From Euphorbia lathyris (taxonomy: Eukaryota > Streptophyta > Magnoliopsida > Malpighiales > Euphorbiaceae), in assembly GCF_963576675.1 (NCBI RefSeq), contig NC_088918.1, positions 66,117,001-66,181,000 on the forward strand: 64,000 nt of DNA, written 5' to 3'. The notes beneath the pieces are model-generated. The model worked only from the letters and a program-made list of their open reading frames with translations. It was not told where the DNA came from and searched no databases. The position numbers were made by a program, and so were the translations under genes. Shown here piece after piece: positions 43,426 to 55,787 of this stretch; position 1 is the stretch's first letter, and every line of letters starts with the position of its first letter.

Positions 43426-43860
43426 TTATATCGAATTTCCACGAAACTTCCACAAATGCTCCACCAAAGCATTTCGAAGTTCAAAATGTGCAGTTTTGTC
43501 CTTCATTTTCTTATGTCGTTGAAGGAAGTTACGAAAATAGGCCTCCTCATCGTGCACATTTTCAACTGTTGGTGTTGGAGCAACAACTGAATCCATGACT
43601 GGTGCACTCAAATCACATTCATCTTCAATAATCATATTATGCAGAATAATACATGTTTTCATAATATCATGGAGGACTTGTTTACGCCAGTAGCGTACCG
43701 GCCCTGCAACAATGGCAAATCGGCTTTGTAACACTCCAAATGGACGCTCAACATCTTTTCTACATGCTTCCTGCTTCATAGTAAAATACATTTTCTTTTG
43801 ATCTCGAGGCTCACGAATTGTTTGAACAAGTTGGACCATTTCGGATATATTCCATCAGCC
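43426..43860 (-). pseudogene. PIF/Harbinger transposase, C-terminal fragment
   Basis: The frame 43839-43426 carries ACRKDVERPFGVLQSRFAIV, the block with the third catalytic acidic residue (Glu) of Harbinger DDE transposases. LHDIMKTCIILHNMIIEDE and the C-terminal FELRNALVEHLWKF follow. Just upstream LADGIYPKW appears in another phase, so a frameshift separates them. The N-terminal part with the first two Asp residues is gone. The protein would cut at TTA/TNA-type 3-bp targets with a separate Myb-like partner. Confidence 0.85.
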
Positions 43861-44265
43861 AAATAATGTTTTTCTAATTCATGTTATGTTTTTCTAATTC
43901 GTGTAATGTTTTTATAATTCGTATAACGCTTTTATGATTCGTGTAATATTTAAATGTTTTTATAATTTATGTAATATTTAGTGTTTTTATAATTATAATT
44001 TAATATTTAAATGTACAACACAATAAAAAATTAAATAACACTACAATTAAAAATTAAATAACATGAATACGTCTAAAAAATAATACCTAAATAATAAATA
44101 TACATGAAATTAACCAAAAAAAATAAAAAAATATTTAAAACAAATATTAAATAAAATAAATACTAAACAAAACATTTAATGGATTAAAATTAATAAAAAA
44201 AATTGCATTAAATAATAGTAAAACAAAAGGATTTAAAAAAATTAAAATAATATATCTATGCTTGC

Positions 44266-45251
44266 TAAGGAAAGGCATTTCGCGGAAATATATTGACATC
44301 ATAAAGAACATGTATGAGGGAGCATGCACGAGTGTACGTACTAGTGTTGAGAAGACTGAAGAGTTTCCTATTACGATTGGAGTGCATCAAGGTTCCGCAC
44401 TAAGCCCATTTCTTTTTGCCATCGTTATGGATGAACTAACAAGTTCACTTCAAGATGGTATACCATGGTGCATGCTGTTTGCAGATGATATTGTGTTGGT
44501 TGATGAGACGAAAGAAGGAGTGGAGAGGAAGTTGGAACTATGGAGACAAACTCTAGAATCTAGAGGCTTTAAGTTGAGCCGAAGTAAGACAGAATATTTG
44601 GAGTGTAAGTTTAGCGGCCATAGGAGTAGGGAGGCAGGGACAATCACCCTAGATGGGAGAGTTGTTCAGGCCTCGGATTGCTTCCGGTATTTAGGATCTA
44701 TTATCCAAACGGATGGAGAAGTAGATGGAGATGTTGCTCATAGGATTAAAGCTGGTTGGTCGAAGTGGAAGAGTGCTACAGGTTTCCTTTGTGACCCCGG
44801 CATGCCTAATAGATTGAAGGGGAAATTCTATCGGACGGCAATTAGACCAGCATTGTTATATGGTACGGAGTGTTGGACAGCGAAACACTGCCACATCCAT
44901 AAGATGTCGGTGGCGGAGATGCGTATGTTGAGATGGATGTGTGGTCATACGAGAAAGGATCGGGTGAGTAATGAAATAATTAGGACAAAAGTAGGGGTCA
45001 CATCTATTGAGAATAAAATGAGAGAAAACCGACTAAGGTGGTTTGGCCATGTCAGACGTAGAGCGCTTGATGCGCCGGTTAGGAGAACCGAAGAGTGGCA
45101 AAGGGATGTAGTAGTGAGGGGTAGGGGAAGACCTAAGCAAACTTGGAGGAGGGTGATCGAGAGTGATATGAGTTTACTGGGAATTGAGGAAAATATGGTA
45201 GTGGATAGGACGGAGTGGAGGGAGCGAATTTGTGTCGCTGACACGACTTGA
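44266..45251 (+). pseudogene. RTE reverse transcriptase, C-terminal part
   Basis: The frame is open to TGA 45251 without lesions. RT motifs visible are GVHQGSALSPFLFAIVMDEL and MLFADDIVLVDE with the catalytic FADD, then KLELWRQTLESRGFKLSRSK, FRYLGSIIQTDGE, a YGTECWTAK segment, and the C-terminal RLRWFGHVRRR and GRPKQTWRRV typical of RTE-like LINEs. The endonuclease and first RT motifs are lost through 5' truncation. The open frame shows that it inserted recently. Confidence 0.9.
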
Positions 45252-45312
45252 TTTCACGGTTTTATATAATGGTTCATGTTAGCCGACCCTGAATCATTTC
45301 GGGACTAAGGCT

Positions 45313-45342
<30 letters not shown>
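44266..45342 (+). mobile_element. RTE-type LINE, 5'-truncated, with 15-bp target duplication and TTG tail
   Basis: Perfect duplications TATATCTATGCTTGC at 44251-44265 and 45343-45357 bracket the copy. It is 1,077 bp, contains only the 3' part of the RT gene, a ~70-bp 3' UTR (GACCCTGAATCATTTCGGGACTAAGG region) and a (TTG)n tail. Short tandem-repeat tails instead of poly-A are usual for plant RTE elements. Confidence 0.92.
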
Positions 45343-45343
<1 letters not shown>

Positions 45344-45425
45344 ATATCTATGCTTGCGGCGGCATCTTTGCCGCAAGCAAATCCAGCTCCATTGGATGTT
45401 TAGAGAACCCTTGGAGATGGCCTGA

Positions 45426-46055
45426 GGTTTGATGCTATCCATTGCAATTTCTTCATATGAGGATGTTTTGCTTGTATGGCGCACTAGTCACTGGAATTGG
45501 CTCAAATCAACTAAGATCTTCAAGGTGTGTTCATGATACATTGATTTCGTCTGTTTACTTGAAGAAATCGATTCATGATTTATATAATTTGGATTATTTA
45601 TAGAATAAGTTCATATTATTGGTACTGATTTCTTATTAGGTTTTTGAAATAGGAGTTTATAATCTGAATGAGTTGAGTTTGGTTTGTATTGGATTAGCAA
45701 GAGTAAACTGATAACTATAATTTGGGTGCCTATTGATGAGTTTGAGACTTCTTTTCCTTTTCTCAGGCTTTTTTTCTTTTTTTCTGTTAACTGTTTCTGC
45801 TGTGTTTATATATATAAACTGATGTTTCCAGTATGCTCTTTTACAATTTCCATAGATTGTTCATATTTCACAGGGATATGACCTATGTATGGGAAATTAA
45901 GCAAAGATTAATGCTAAACCACATTGCTTAGAACCTTAAAGTCTACTTCATCCTTATAAGTTACTTAAACACTTGTATTTAAGCAATAAATATAAGGATT
46001 TTATAAATAAAAGAACATGTAGACCTCTCAAATCATCAGTATTTATGGACGATAT
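45426..46055 (+). other. Region right of the Harbinger element, possible gene remnant
   Basis: A short frame starting near 45457 (MRMFCLYGALVTGIGSN) ends at a GT after TCTTCAAG that could be a splice donor. There is no other support; the rest is T-rich. Not assigned. Confidence 0.2.
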
Positions 46056-47884
46056 TGTTGGAAAAATAGGCTAACGTATAGCAGCGGAAATATAAAAATT
46101 TTAACCTATTTCCATAAACCACAAGATCCGTTAATCGTTATTTCATATAAAGAGGGATTTAAGAAATACCTTTCTGAAGTTCTATCTACCGTTGCAAACG
46201 AAGTGCCCACAAATCTTACTTCGAGTTCCCGAGCACAAAACAAAACAAATATAAGATCAAGTTAGAATCAACCGTTGAATAGCAACCAAAATAGATTGTC
46301 TCTAATTAATCAACACAAGATCAAGGATAAAGAGAGAAAGATGAAAATCAATTGAACGGAAGGAAGCGGTGAAATCTCGTCCTCGGCTAAGGGGGGTCGA
46401 ATTCTCTCTCCTGGAATTCAATATTGGATTTCGAAAATCCCTAGTAGGGGGTATTTATAATATCTTGTATCTAAACCCTAGTTAGATAGAATTAGGTTTC
46501 TTGAATAAGAATTCAATTCGGAATAGAATTCTTAAATATTATCTATTAATATATCTAAATATAAAAGATAATAATTAATAACCTTATTGGATAATAATAG
46601 AAGTAATATAATCTAATTAAAACTCCTAACTTATTTATCCTTTAATTAATTTAATTCATAATCCTAATCTAATTAGGATTAATAAAATCAAACTAATTAT
46701 TTATGTATTTACATACATAAATCGCCCCCCTCTATTAATGGGCCTTATTGGGCTCAGTTGGGCTTCCGTCAATTAATTAACATCTGTCTCTTTTTTGGGT
46801 TCCAAGTCTTATGTGTGACCCATTAGGTTCTTATTGCTTCTAGCCGTATGCAACTTATTAAAATTAATTTTCAAAGAATTATATTTTAATCTTTGCATAA
46901 CGGAATGATGTACAGAGTATGTGATTAGCAAGTCCGTGATCATTCCCCTAGAGCTATAAGAAGACAGGTTGATTCTGTCGTTGACCTTTCAGTATTAGTT
47001 ACGGTATAATTCGATCCTTTATCAACTACGTCCTTGAACTGAATCTTATGACTATGGGTAATGTCAAGTCACATATAGCGAGACGTTCGTTTTACTTGTT
47101 CTTGGCCGAGTCAACTCCAATTAGATAGGTTAATAGAAATATGTATTTCAATCCTAAGCTATCACCTTGCAAGGATTTAGAGTCAAGACTTCCACAAGCG
47201 ATCCATGGACATATCTCCCATTTATCGGGAGTGATAAATACTCAATCCAATATATAACGATCCCGCAATCACTTCCTGTGATACCCAACCTCTGCTGTTC
47301 ACACCCCAGAGTCATCTCTGTTAAGGATCGTGTTACAACAGGATCAAAGCGTCACATTCCGTAATCCAGAATACCAATTAACATTCCTTTGAGTCTGAGG
47401 ATTATTTATACCTATTAATACCAATGAGATGAACATGTGACAAGGATGAATCTACCCATCCTGTTATCTCAAGTCGGGTCCCCAATCCTAATGAACTACT
47501 TTTCATCGGATCCATGTAACTGTCCAGATATCTATATATATGAAGCTTGTGAGATCAGCTTTCTGTCGGATAGAAGACATTGTTACATGCAAGTCTCAGC
47601 AGTGATATGTCAATCCTAAACATATTACTTGACTTGGGGTGGTTTTAAGTTTATTAGTTTATTATAAAGTTTTGTCTCACTTCATGCTTGTATGAACACT
47701 TTATAATCACTTTAAAAAAAACTTACGGATTTCCTTTTATTAGACTTTATTTAGTGCTTAAAAGGGATTGCCTTTATATAGTTATAAAACATATATCTCA
47801 TTAAAAAAAATGATATAAAGAACACTTCATTTACATTAAGTTTGTATCCTAGAACAATTGTCTATAGGACACTAAACCCCAACA
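46056..47884 (-). mobile_element. Solo LTR, 1829 bp, with perfect 5-bp target duplication
   Basis: Plus-strand ends TGTTGGAAAAATAGGC and CTAAACCCCAACA; GATAT flanks it at 46051-46055 and 47885-47889. The match to 1-1151 is inverted, so this LTR points to the minus strand, with a TATA box (TTATAAATAC) at 46460-46451. No coding or primer site lies inside. Loss of the internal region by recombination between two LTRs is the simplest explanation. Confidence 0.92.
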
Positions 47885-47889
47885 GATAT

Positions 47890-49448
47890 AACCTATCTTC
47901 ACTAAATAGTAATGATTTTCGACACTAATAAAAGAAAAAAAACGGAATGTCTAGAACCTAGACATGTCATTTTTCTTCTAATGATTTTGGGCACACTTGA
48001 ATGTTAAAGAAGTGAAAAATGGAAGAGGAAATAAATACATGTTTCTGATGGAATTTTTGGTAGTCTTTTGCTATGGAATGTTGAGTATTATTTGTGAGAA
48101 ATTGAATTTCTAAGTGACGCGAGGTTCTGTTTTCTTATCGATTCACTTTTGCTTAAAGGTTGGTTGTTTGAAGTGAAGAATTTCTGGATTTTGAAGAAAA
48201 CTAGAAATAGAAAAAGGAAGAGGTGAGAACTGGAAACAGAATTAAAATAGCCAAATTTTGGTTCTTTTATGCCTCTAAAAAGAAACTTGAGAAAGAAAAG
48301 AAGTGCAGCAAAGAGAGAATATAGAGCCGAGAATGAAGTTACTCTTTTGCCTCCCTCTAAGTATGGTCATGGTTCACCAATCAGATGTTTCATATTAACC
48401 GAACCGACACCTTCTATTATTCAAGTGTGTGCTTTTGGAAATGAATATGTTAGGCTTCAACTTGTTCATTTTTATTTCAAGCAAACCATGCTTGCAAAGG
48501 TTATCAATCATAGAGCTGTAATGTCACCACATTTGTGCTCACGAAATGCAAATGGGCAAGTTGAAACCTAATAAATTCATGTACAAATCATTGGGACTCC
48601 TAGCAATCATCAAGTTAGGTGAGAAATCATTCATCCTTATGCAAAAAAATATTATATTGCTCTTCTAATGTCATGCCCATTTTTGTTGTTGCATTGCATT
48701 CAAGTTTTCTTCCTTCCTTTATTGTTGGTGCTCATTGGGGGAATCTGTACCAAACACCCCAATCATCGTGCTCTTGGGATCAAAAGCTGGATCACTTATA
48801 TGATTGTCCAAAGGATCGCCCTCTCCTTTGATAGTATATGTAATCTTGAATACTTATGTTGATATCTTAGACATTGACCCTTGTCTGTTTGTGCAAAGTG
48901 TAAACACACTTTGCATTTGACAGGAGCTTCCTTCGAAGAATCTATTTTGCAACATTTCCAAAATTCGGGGCCTCGAAGCCACCTTTTGATAGCTATTTCG
49001 TTGTAAAAAAGGTACATTTACTGGTAATGTAGTATATGTAACAAGTACTTTTTAGCATTTATCAAAACAATTAAAATTTTATATAGTTTGATTTTACTTT
49101 TTGATAAATTCATGAATTTTTTTCTTCTAATGTTGGACTAAAATTAACCCCCCCTATTCGAAATTCTGGACCCACCACTGGCTAAATATGTTATATGATC
49201 CGTGCGGGTCTTCAACTAGTGATAATAAAATCTGCAGATAACACATCAGATTTTGTTGATTTGTCATTTATAACAGTTGATTGATAATATTAAATAAAGA
49301 ATAAATCATTCCCTTATTCCCTTACTCTTGCGGTTACACATTTGTTTTCATTCATTATTTCCAATTTGTTGTTTTAATGCAAACTACATGATACAATCCA
49401 AGGTTAAGTCCGGTGTTATTAGCAAGGCTGGACAAGGACATGATGTTG
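47890..49448. other. Unassigned region
   Basis: No family recognised. A 100-codon frame at 48269-48571 starts with a basic stretch (RNLRKKRSAAKR) but shows no domain. A palindrome around GTGTAAACACAC is near 48898. An ATT microsatellite near 49455 closes the region. Confidence 0.35.
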
Positions 49449-49628
49449 GGAATATATTATTATTATTATTATTATTTGATTGAAGGGCGGTTAGCGAGAG
49501 AGTGCAAAAAATAGGCATCCCAGCTATGCTGGTATCTCTGAAAATCACAGCAAACCCGAACCAATGTTATCAAAGAAGAAAAGAAAAGTTACAAAGAACC
49601 AAATACAAAAGTTCAAAACAAAACCATG

Positions 49629-50039
49629 TCAAGCGAAGCGATAAGAATCACGCCCCACAAGATCATGCAAAAAAGTCGGGCAACAAAAATAAGGAATTAA
49701 ATCCCACCAATGCAAACTATCAACCATACGACCAAAATAGGTAAGAGAATCAGCAACCACATTTCCTTCACGATAAATGTGAGAAATGACAAATTGCATG
49801 AAATCTAATTTTGATAAACAATCAATCAAACTCTAACGAACCACCCACGGAACAGTAGTCGACTTACTACGCAACAACTGAATAACATAAGTCGAGTCAC
49901 TCTTTAACCAAAGGTGATGCCAACCTTTGTTAAAAGCCATATGAATCGCATAAATGGCAGCCTTCAACTCAGCTAAAAGAGCAAAAGAAATGTCAAACGG
50001 GAATACAAAAGCACCAAGGAACGGTAAATACCGCCACAA
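49629..50039 (-). pseudogene. LINE RNase H domain
   Basis: The frame 50039-49629 reads ALLAELKAAIYAIHMAFNKG (catalytic Glu) and LWLKSDSTYVIQLL (second Asp), then a stop at 49832-49830, then FMQFVISHIYREGNVVADSL (last Asp). The first Asp block is upstream in a degraded part. Minus-strand neighbour 50299-51101 is the zinc region of the same ORF2. Confidence 0.8.
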
Positions 50040-50298
50040 CCCGCAGCACCCGGACTATCCAAAACAGAAGCATCAGTATTAACCTTAGTCCAACCGACCG
50101 GAGGACGCTCCCAAACCACATGAATAATACGAGGTCCCTTAGGAAATCATCTATTAATTTTCAATTCCCTAAGAATTTGTAATTCCATAGAAGAATTCCA
50201 AGTAAAACCACGACCCTGATTTTCCGCTTCACGAATTGCGCTCCAAATACGCCGAAGAACCAAAGAAATTACCGGTTTTTCATCATTAAAAATTTGAA

Positions 50299-51101
50299 CT
50301 AAAGAGCCCACACATTGCTAACACTTGCCGCAGACCAAAGTTCAGCAATTTGTGAACTAAATCTTTGTTTACTAGCCTCCAAAATTAGAGTTTGGAAATC
50401 ACCATCCAAAGGCGGATGCCTCCCAAACAAAGCAGAAATACCTCGCCAAACCTCCTGCGAAAAAACACATATTAGCAAAATATGATCAGCCATCTCCTCA
50501 TGAGAAAGACACAACGGACATCTTGAAACAATCAAGCAACCTCGCCGCCTCAAATTCTCATGGGTAGGAAGATAACCCAAAAAAGCCATCCAACAAATAA
50601 ATGAATGTGCAGGGAGAATAAGTCGGCGCCAAAGAAAACAACACCAATCCGATTTCAACCTAGGAGGCCGCAACCAATCATAAAACAATTTAACCATCAA
50701 AATCCACCAGTCGCAGGCTCCCAAATACAAAAATCCTCCATTTCAGAACTTCTACAAACCAGCTTGATACCTTCTTCCGCCTCTACCGGCAAATTCGGCA
50801 AACCAACCCAAGCATTATTGATCAAAAAATCATTCACCACATCCAAGCCACGCCTTTGCTGCAAGGCCGATAAACCCAATTGGGAAGCCACAGTAGGGCA
50901 AATCCATCTACCATTCCAAAAATTAAGACCAGATCTCTGCCTAATCCACCAACAACAATTATCTAAAACCAAAGAATATACCCCTCTAACCGAACCCCAA
51001 ATGGACGAATTATGAAGCCAATGCCTATGCTGACCCGATTTAGTAATAAAACGAGATCTTAATAAATTAAAAACAATGACTTCTCCTGAATTAAGCCCCA
51101 A
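50299..51101 (-). pseudogene. LINE ORF2 zinc region (zf-RVT) and preceding linker
   Basis: Two overlapping frames. 51101-50697 shows LLRSRFITKSGQHRHWLHNSSIWGS-like sequence typical of the post-RT linker, with the FWNGRWICP block. 50730-50299 shows WRRLILPAHSFICWMAFLGYLPT and the Cys-rich CLIVSRCPLCLSHEEMADHI, the zf-RVT domain. A frameshift near 50700 separates them. RT itself is not in the window. Confidence 0.8.
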
Positions 51102-51110
51102 ACCATTTTA

Positions 51111-52470
51111 CAAGCAAAGCCTGATTAAGTAAAATCAAATTTGTCAAACCCGACCCTAAACGGCATCGGGTATGAAAAGAAAACAAAACAACGAATGCCT
51201 ATCAACCTAAAGCCGAATCTATATTCTAATATATAAAAATTTAATCGGACTATCTAAAGTTTATTTAATTATTTGGCTTCGACTCGATAATTCTATCAAG
51301 CTTCCTACGTATCCCGTACGTTTTTAATCGTTAAATCGGGAATCAAAGCCACATAGTTCTACTAACGTTCATGTATCTATATCTCTTAAACCCATTGAGA
51401 CTCTGATTAACACGTTGATGATTTAATTATATATTCATTTTATAATTTCGTTTTTCTCGCTACAACTATTCATAATACTATTATTGACCATAAATCAATG
51501 GTTAGTATCCCAAACTTATTTAATCGTTCATATAAATTAATCTACTCATTATCAAATAAACTTTTTATCAAATCAGATCATAATCAAATAAATCAAAAAA
51601 AATTCTTATAATTTAATCATCATAAGATTTTAATTTTAAAAGGATATACCCAACTATATATATTAGCTCAATAAATCTAAAGCACAACTAAATCTAAAAT
51701 TTTATATTTTCTTTAATAAACCATAGGAGTAATAAATTACTAATAGTAAACATGCTTAGATCTTGACTGAACTAAAAGGATCTAACTTATTAAATCATAA
51801 GTATAACATTAGAAGTAATATGAGTTTAAAAATACCATCGTCAGAATGTTATCGCCGGCCCCGGAATGTCACGATCGAATATCACTGAAGTAATCGTTGT
51901 TCGCACCGACATTAAGAGTTCAATGTGGTTGTTCCGTAATTATTCAACGCCAAACTTTCTAAATCCCTAAACCTCCAAAACTTGAAATTTACTTTAGGTC
52001 TTTGAGATTGATAAGCTCATTTATTGATTTGGGAAGGAGAAAGTTACAGTATGGAAGGTATATAGAAAAATATATTAAGGAAACTGTTCCAGGAAGAAGA
52101 AAGGAAATACAAGTTAAATAATTTAGGAAATAATTCAGGAAAAGAGAGTCCATTTTTCCCTTTCTTTCTTTTTTTTCCTCTTTCTTTCTTTTCTTTTTCG
52201 TTTTACTCCCCAAAATCAAACAATATATGATGAGTCATCTATTATAATGCAAAAAGAAGACATATGGACATGCAAGTTATACACATGTCCTTCCCATATG
52301 CATCTAAAATAAGATGGGACAATTTTCATCTCCCATTTCAAAAAAAATGACATGCTTTAATTTTTACATAATTCCCCCATCTTTTATTTATTTATTTAAA
52401 ATGAAAGACTACATACATTAATTAATCTATATATTATTTTACTAAGATAATAATATACTGCATGTTTCTT
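51111..52470. other. AT-rich region without recognised features
   Basis: Only low-complexity A/T tracts and a pyrimidine-rich TTTCTTTC run near 52155-52200 are visible. No gene or paired repeat was found. Confidence 0.45.
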
Positions 52471-52471
52471 T

Positions 52472-53193
52472 TCTAAGAATGTTGGTAGAGCTTTAGGGAA
52501 TTATATTGGTGAATTTTTGGATTATGATGTTAAGAACACTTGGTCTTTTGTGCGTCCATACATGCGTATTAGGGTAAAAATGGATGTTCGTCAACCACTC
52601 AAAATTGAGAAGAAAGTTAGGAAGACAGGAGGAGAATGGATTAATTGTGGTTTCAAATACGAAAAGCTACCTACCTTTTCTTTTATCTGTGGGCTAATTG
52701 GCCATATTGATCGCAACTGTGATCGGTTCTATCAAGCGAAGAATGGAGAGCCAATTAGGGATTGGGACTCATCTATAAGAGCTCCAAGCAGGAGAGGGGT
52801 TTGGGGTGGTTCCCGGTGGTTGAAGGAAGAAGAGGATAAGGATTTCAGCATTGGGGAAGGGAGGATGTAAGTAGTTCGGAGGGGAAGATTGGAGTAAATC
52901 AATTGGCTTCCTTAGTTTGTAATTTGGGAGCTTGTATGCTGGATAAAGGGAAGTCCAAAATGGTAGCACAGTCGCCTAAACAAGTTACTGCTGAAGGTGT
53001 TGAAATTATTGATGATCGTAAGCGCAGAAGGAATGATGAGGTGTATCAAAAAAGGAAGAGTGGTGGTAGCATGAATCAAGTTGGGATGGAAATCGATGGA
53101 GGGTTGGAGAAATCAGGAAAAATTGGACTGGATTCTAAGAAGAGTTTCGTAAATCAGCTGGTATCCGAACCAAAAAACGGGGGTTGGGCAATG
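52472..53193 (+). pseudogene. LINE ORF1-type fragment (DUF4283 / CCHC), zinc knuckle damaged
   Basis: Reading starts upstream of the first Met: NVGRALGNYIGEFLDYD, then RPYMRIRVKMDVRQPLK and KYEKLPTFSFICGLIGHIDRNC. In this family the second F-x-F position of the knuckle is normally Cys; here it is Ser, so one zinc ligand is lost. A frameshift near 52870 moves the Lys-rich tail (KRRRNDEVYQKRKSGG) to another phase. It is cut at 53193 by the LTR of copy B. Confidence 0.7.
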
Positions 53194-54695
53194 TGTTATC
53201 TTGCATTTTCATATAGTTTTTAATATATTTTAATTATAATAATCATACATTTTAAGATAGTTTTTAATATTTTATAATTGTTTTATGTTTAGTTTTGTGT
53301 TTCAAGAACTAATGCGTGTTCCATATGTTTTTAGGTATTATTTGGGGCAAAAATGCAATTATGGAATCATTATTCAAGTAAATAAAGTTGCACAGTTAGA
53401 ACTCCTTCTAGTCGATGACCTCGTAGCAGTTGAAGAATGAAGACTCATGACTCTTTAAATAAATCCTTATTGTCATAAATTCCTAAAATAACTATTGAAG
53501 GAATGTTATGAAAGTTAAAGAGTCTTTTGAATGCTCAAGAAGGAGTTACACTACTCAATGCTCCCTTTAATTCCATGAAAGTTAAAAAGTTGCAAAGAAG
53601 AATTCAACTCTCCATATGTTTAAGAAGTTAGAGCAAAGAATTCAATCCTCCATTAATCTTCTCTTTAATGGCATTAAAGTTGGAGGTTTCAAGGAATGCA
53701 TGAAGGCATATGCAACTATAAAAACCTACACTTGGAAGTATGAAAGCAGACCTGGAACACACATGGAACAAGCCTCACCACACTCTTTTTATCTCTCTCT
53801 ATTTTAGACTTTTTGTAGTTTTCTTTATTTTCATTTCATTTCTACTTTTGCAACTAATTCTAGTTTCTATTTCAAAGTTTATTCTCACTTCATATTTTCT
53901 TCTCTTTACTTTAGTTATGTTTTCTAGTTTGTTTTCTGTTAACTTTCTTGTTTTCTTTCCATCTACCATGAACTAACTCCTCCATAGCTAGAGCTATGGC
54001 GGATCCTAATCGTAGTATATGATTTACTTGTAATCTAATTTCAAGTTCATAATTTATTAATTAGAGAATTAAACTATGGAGCTTAATTTCCTAGTTAGAT
54101 ATCTGGCCAATATTTAGCTAAATTAAAATTAATGATTTTGGTTGACCGACACTAAGATAATTAATGGAACTACATAGTTTAGACCTGTGTCTATGCGGTG
54201 CGGTTTTTCAGGGTTTAGTTTCACGACTTGACTTTGGGGTTATTTCAGAGAACTTAATGCTTTCATTATACTTTTATTCTTGACTGGACCAAAGCTAGGA
54301 TAATTGTATGTGAAATAGGATTAATCTTGACTAGACCAAAGCTTGGTTAATTAGTTTAGGAAATAATCACAGTCTCTAGATTAAAACTTAAGAACTTGGA
54401 TAGGATTGTTATGTGGATTATATATATTAGGTTAGGTGAAACCTTGCTCTAGTGATTTACATCATATTTAAATCCATTTTGTTTCTCTCTTTTTTTACTT
54501 TATTTAGTAGTTTTAAATTCATTAGTTTAGTATCTCAAACAATTCAAGTTTTGATTGCTTAGATAATAGAAATTCACAATAATCAATAGATATAAACACA
54601 ATCCTCGTGGGAACGATACTCTACTTACTATTTATTACTTGATAACGATAAGGTGCACTTGCCTTTAGGTTGCTAGATACACATTTCAAGCATCA
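53194..54695 (+). repeat. 5' LTR of copy B, 1502 bp
   Basis: Starts TGTTATCTTGC and ends AGCATCA; TATA-like TATAAAAA at 53717. It differs from copy A by small indels, including about 80 extra bases near 53430-53510 and loss of part of the 60-bp repeat array. Confidence 0.85.
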
Positions 54696-54827
54696 AGTTT
54701 TTGGCGTCGTTGCCGGGGATTGTTTGTTTTATAATTTTGATTTAGTTGAAGTTCTATTAATTTAAGCGTTTTTTTATATTTTGTTCCTTTTTATTATTAT
54801 TTTTTTCTTTTATGTTTATTTTGCAAG

Positions 54828-55787
54828 GTGATGGACCAAAATAGTTATCCATGGTGGTTGAATGCTCCAACATTCAACAACCACTTAGAGATGCAAGCTC
54901 AAGCCAATGAGGATAAATTTTTTATGTTTATGAAGGATAACTTCCCAGATGTTTCTCTTCGCGATGCAGCATGTATACATTGCGGGGGTTTACATTTTGA
55001 ACTAGATTGTCAATATCAAAATTCAAATATTTATACTAATTCTTGCTATATGGATAATCAATATGAGTTGCCTAGAGAAGAAATTTCAAGCACGTTTTCC
55101 CCATATTGGGAGAATGGTTATGCGTGTCATCAAGATTCTCAAACCTTATCACCAAATTTTGAGCATGGGGAGGATCCACAACGGAAGGAAATAATCGAAA
55201 TTTTTAAATAGATAAACGATAAATTCTCTTCATTGGAGACTTTTACCAAAAATATCACAGCTTCTCAAAGAAATATAATGAAAACTTTAGAAAATCTGAT
55301 TGCAATTACGTCAACTGATGAACCATATTCAGATTTTTCAAGTGAAGCATATAACTTGATTGAACCTCAACATGAAGAAGTCCTTGAGGAATGCTCAGAT
55401 ATATGTTTGGTGATAAGTTGTGAAGATAAATCAATAGAGGAAAAAGAGCTGGAAATTTCAAATCAAGTGGAAAGTTCCATCACCCGAATAGATGAGAAGA
55501 CCACACCCGAACTTGTGGTGCAGAAATCCATGTTTGAAGAGTTTGAAACAACCCCGATTGAAGAATTCTACGTGTTATATGACTTACCAAAAGAGTCAAA
55601 AAGGGAGACATCTAAACTCTTACATAATTTTTACAAATTTATGTCATGGATTTTATTGATTTATTTTGAGGCTAAAAATCCAATTTGCATTCATAGCATA
55701 TTTATTAAAGAATTTGGATTCCTCATAATGCAACCTGAGTTTTTTTTTCTTATCTTAATTTATCTTTTATTTATAATATTTTTTTAA
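54828..55787 (+). pseudogene. Gag-like protein of copy B, interrupted
   Basis: Closely similar to the 306-codon gag-like protein at 28174, including the start MMDQNSYPWWLNAP and the knuckle CIHCGGLHFELDC. A TAG at 55209-55211 interrupts the frame before the coiled coil; reading resumes in phase (METFTKNITASQ at 55233) to 55787. The C-terminus differs from copy A because a deletion after FLIMQPEF moves the frame into a hydrophobic run. Confidence 0.75.

Larger units (their letters stand above)
42855..45422 (-). mobile_element. PIF/Harbinger element, degenerate, with a nested RTE LINE
   Basis: Terminal repeats are GGTCATCTCCAACC (left) and, read backwards, GGCCATCTCCAAGGG (right), flanked by the 3-bp target TGA (42852-42854 and 45423-45425). 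A minus-strand transposase remnant is at 43426-43860. Tandem repeats occur at 42887-42945 (21-bp units TCTACTCTATCTTCATTTTTC) and about 43868-43985 (~20-bp units with AATTCGTGTAATG). The RTE copy (44266-45342) entered later. Confidence 0.8.
49449..51110 (-). mobile_element. L1-type LINE fragment, 3' end of ORF2
   Basis: Minus-strand order is zinc region, then RNase H, then a 3' UTR ending in an AAT repeat near 49449-49470, as expected for a 5'-truncated LINE 3' end. The sequence is more divergent than the LINE at 11985 and belongs to another family. Confidence 0.75.

Noticed and set aside
48269..48571. 100-codon frame with a basic N-terminus (possible nuclear protein)
   Set aside because: No recognisable family, no neighbouring exon or promoter; kept only as a remark in the region entry.
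50605..51015. 136-codon plus-strand frame
   Set aside because: Antisense to LINE ORF2 zinc/linker region, which has clear motifs on the minus strand.
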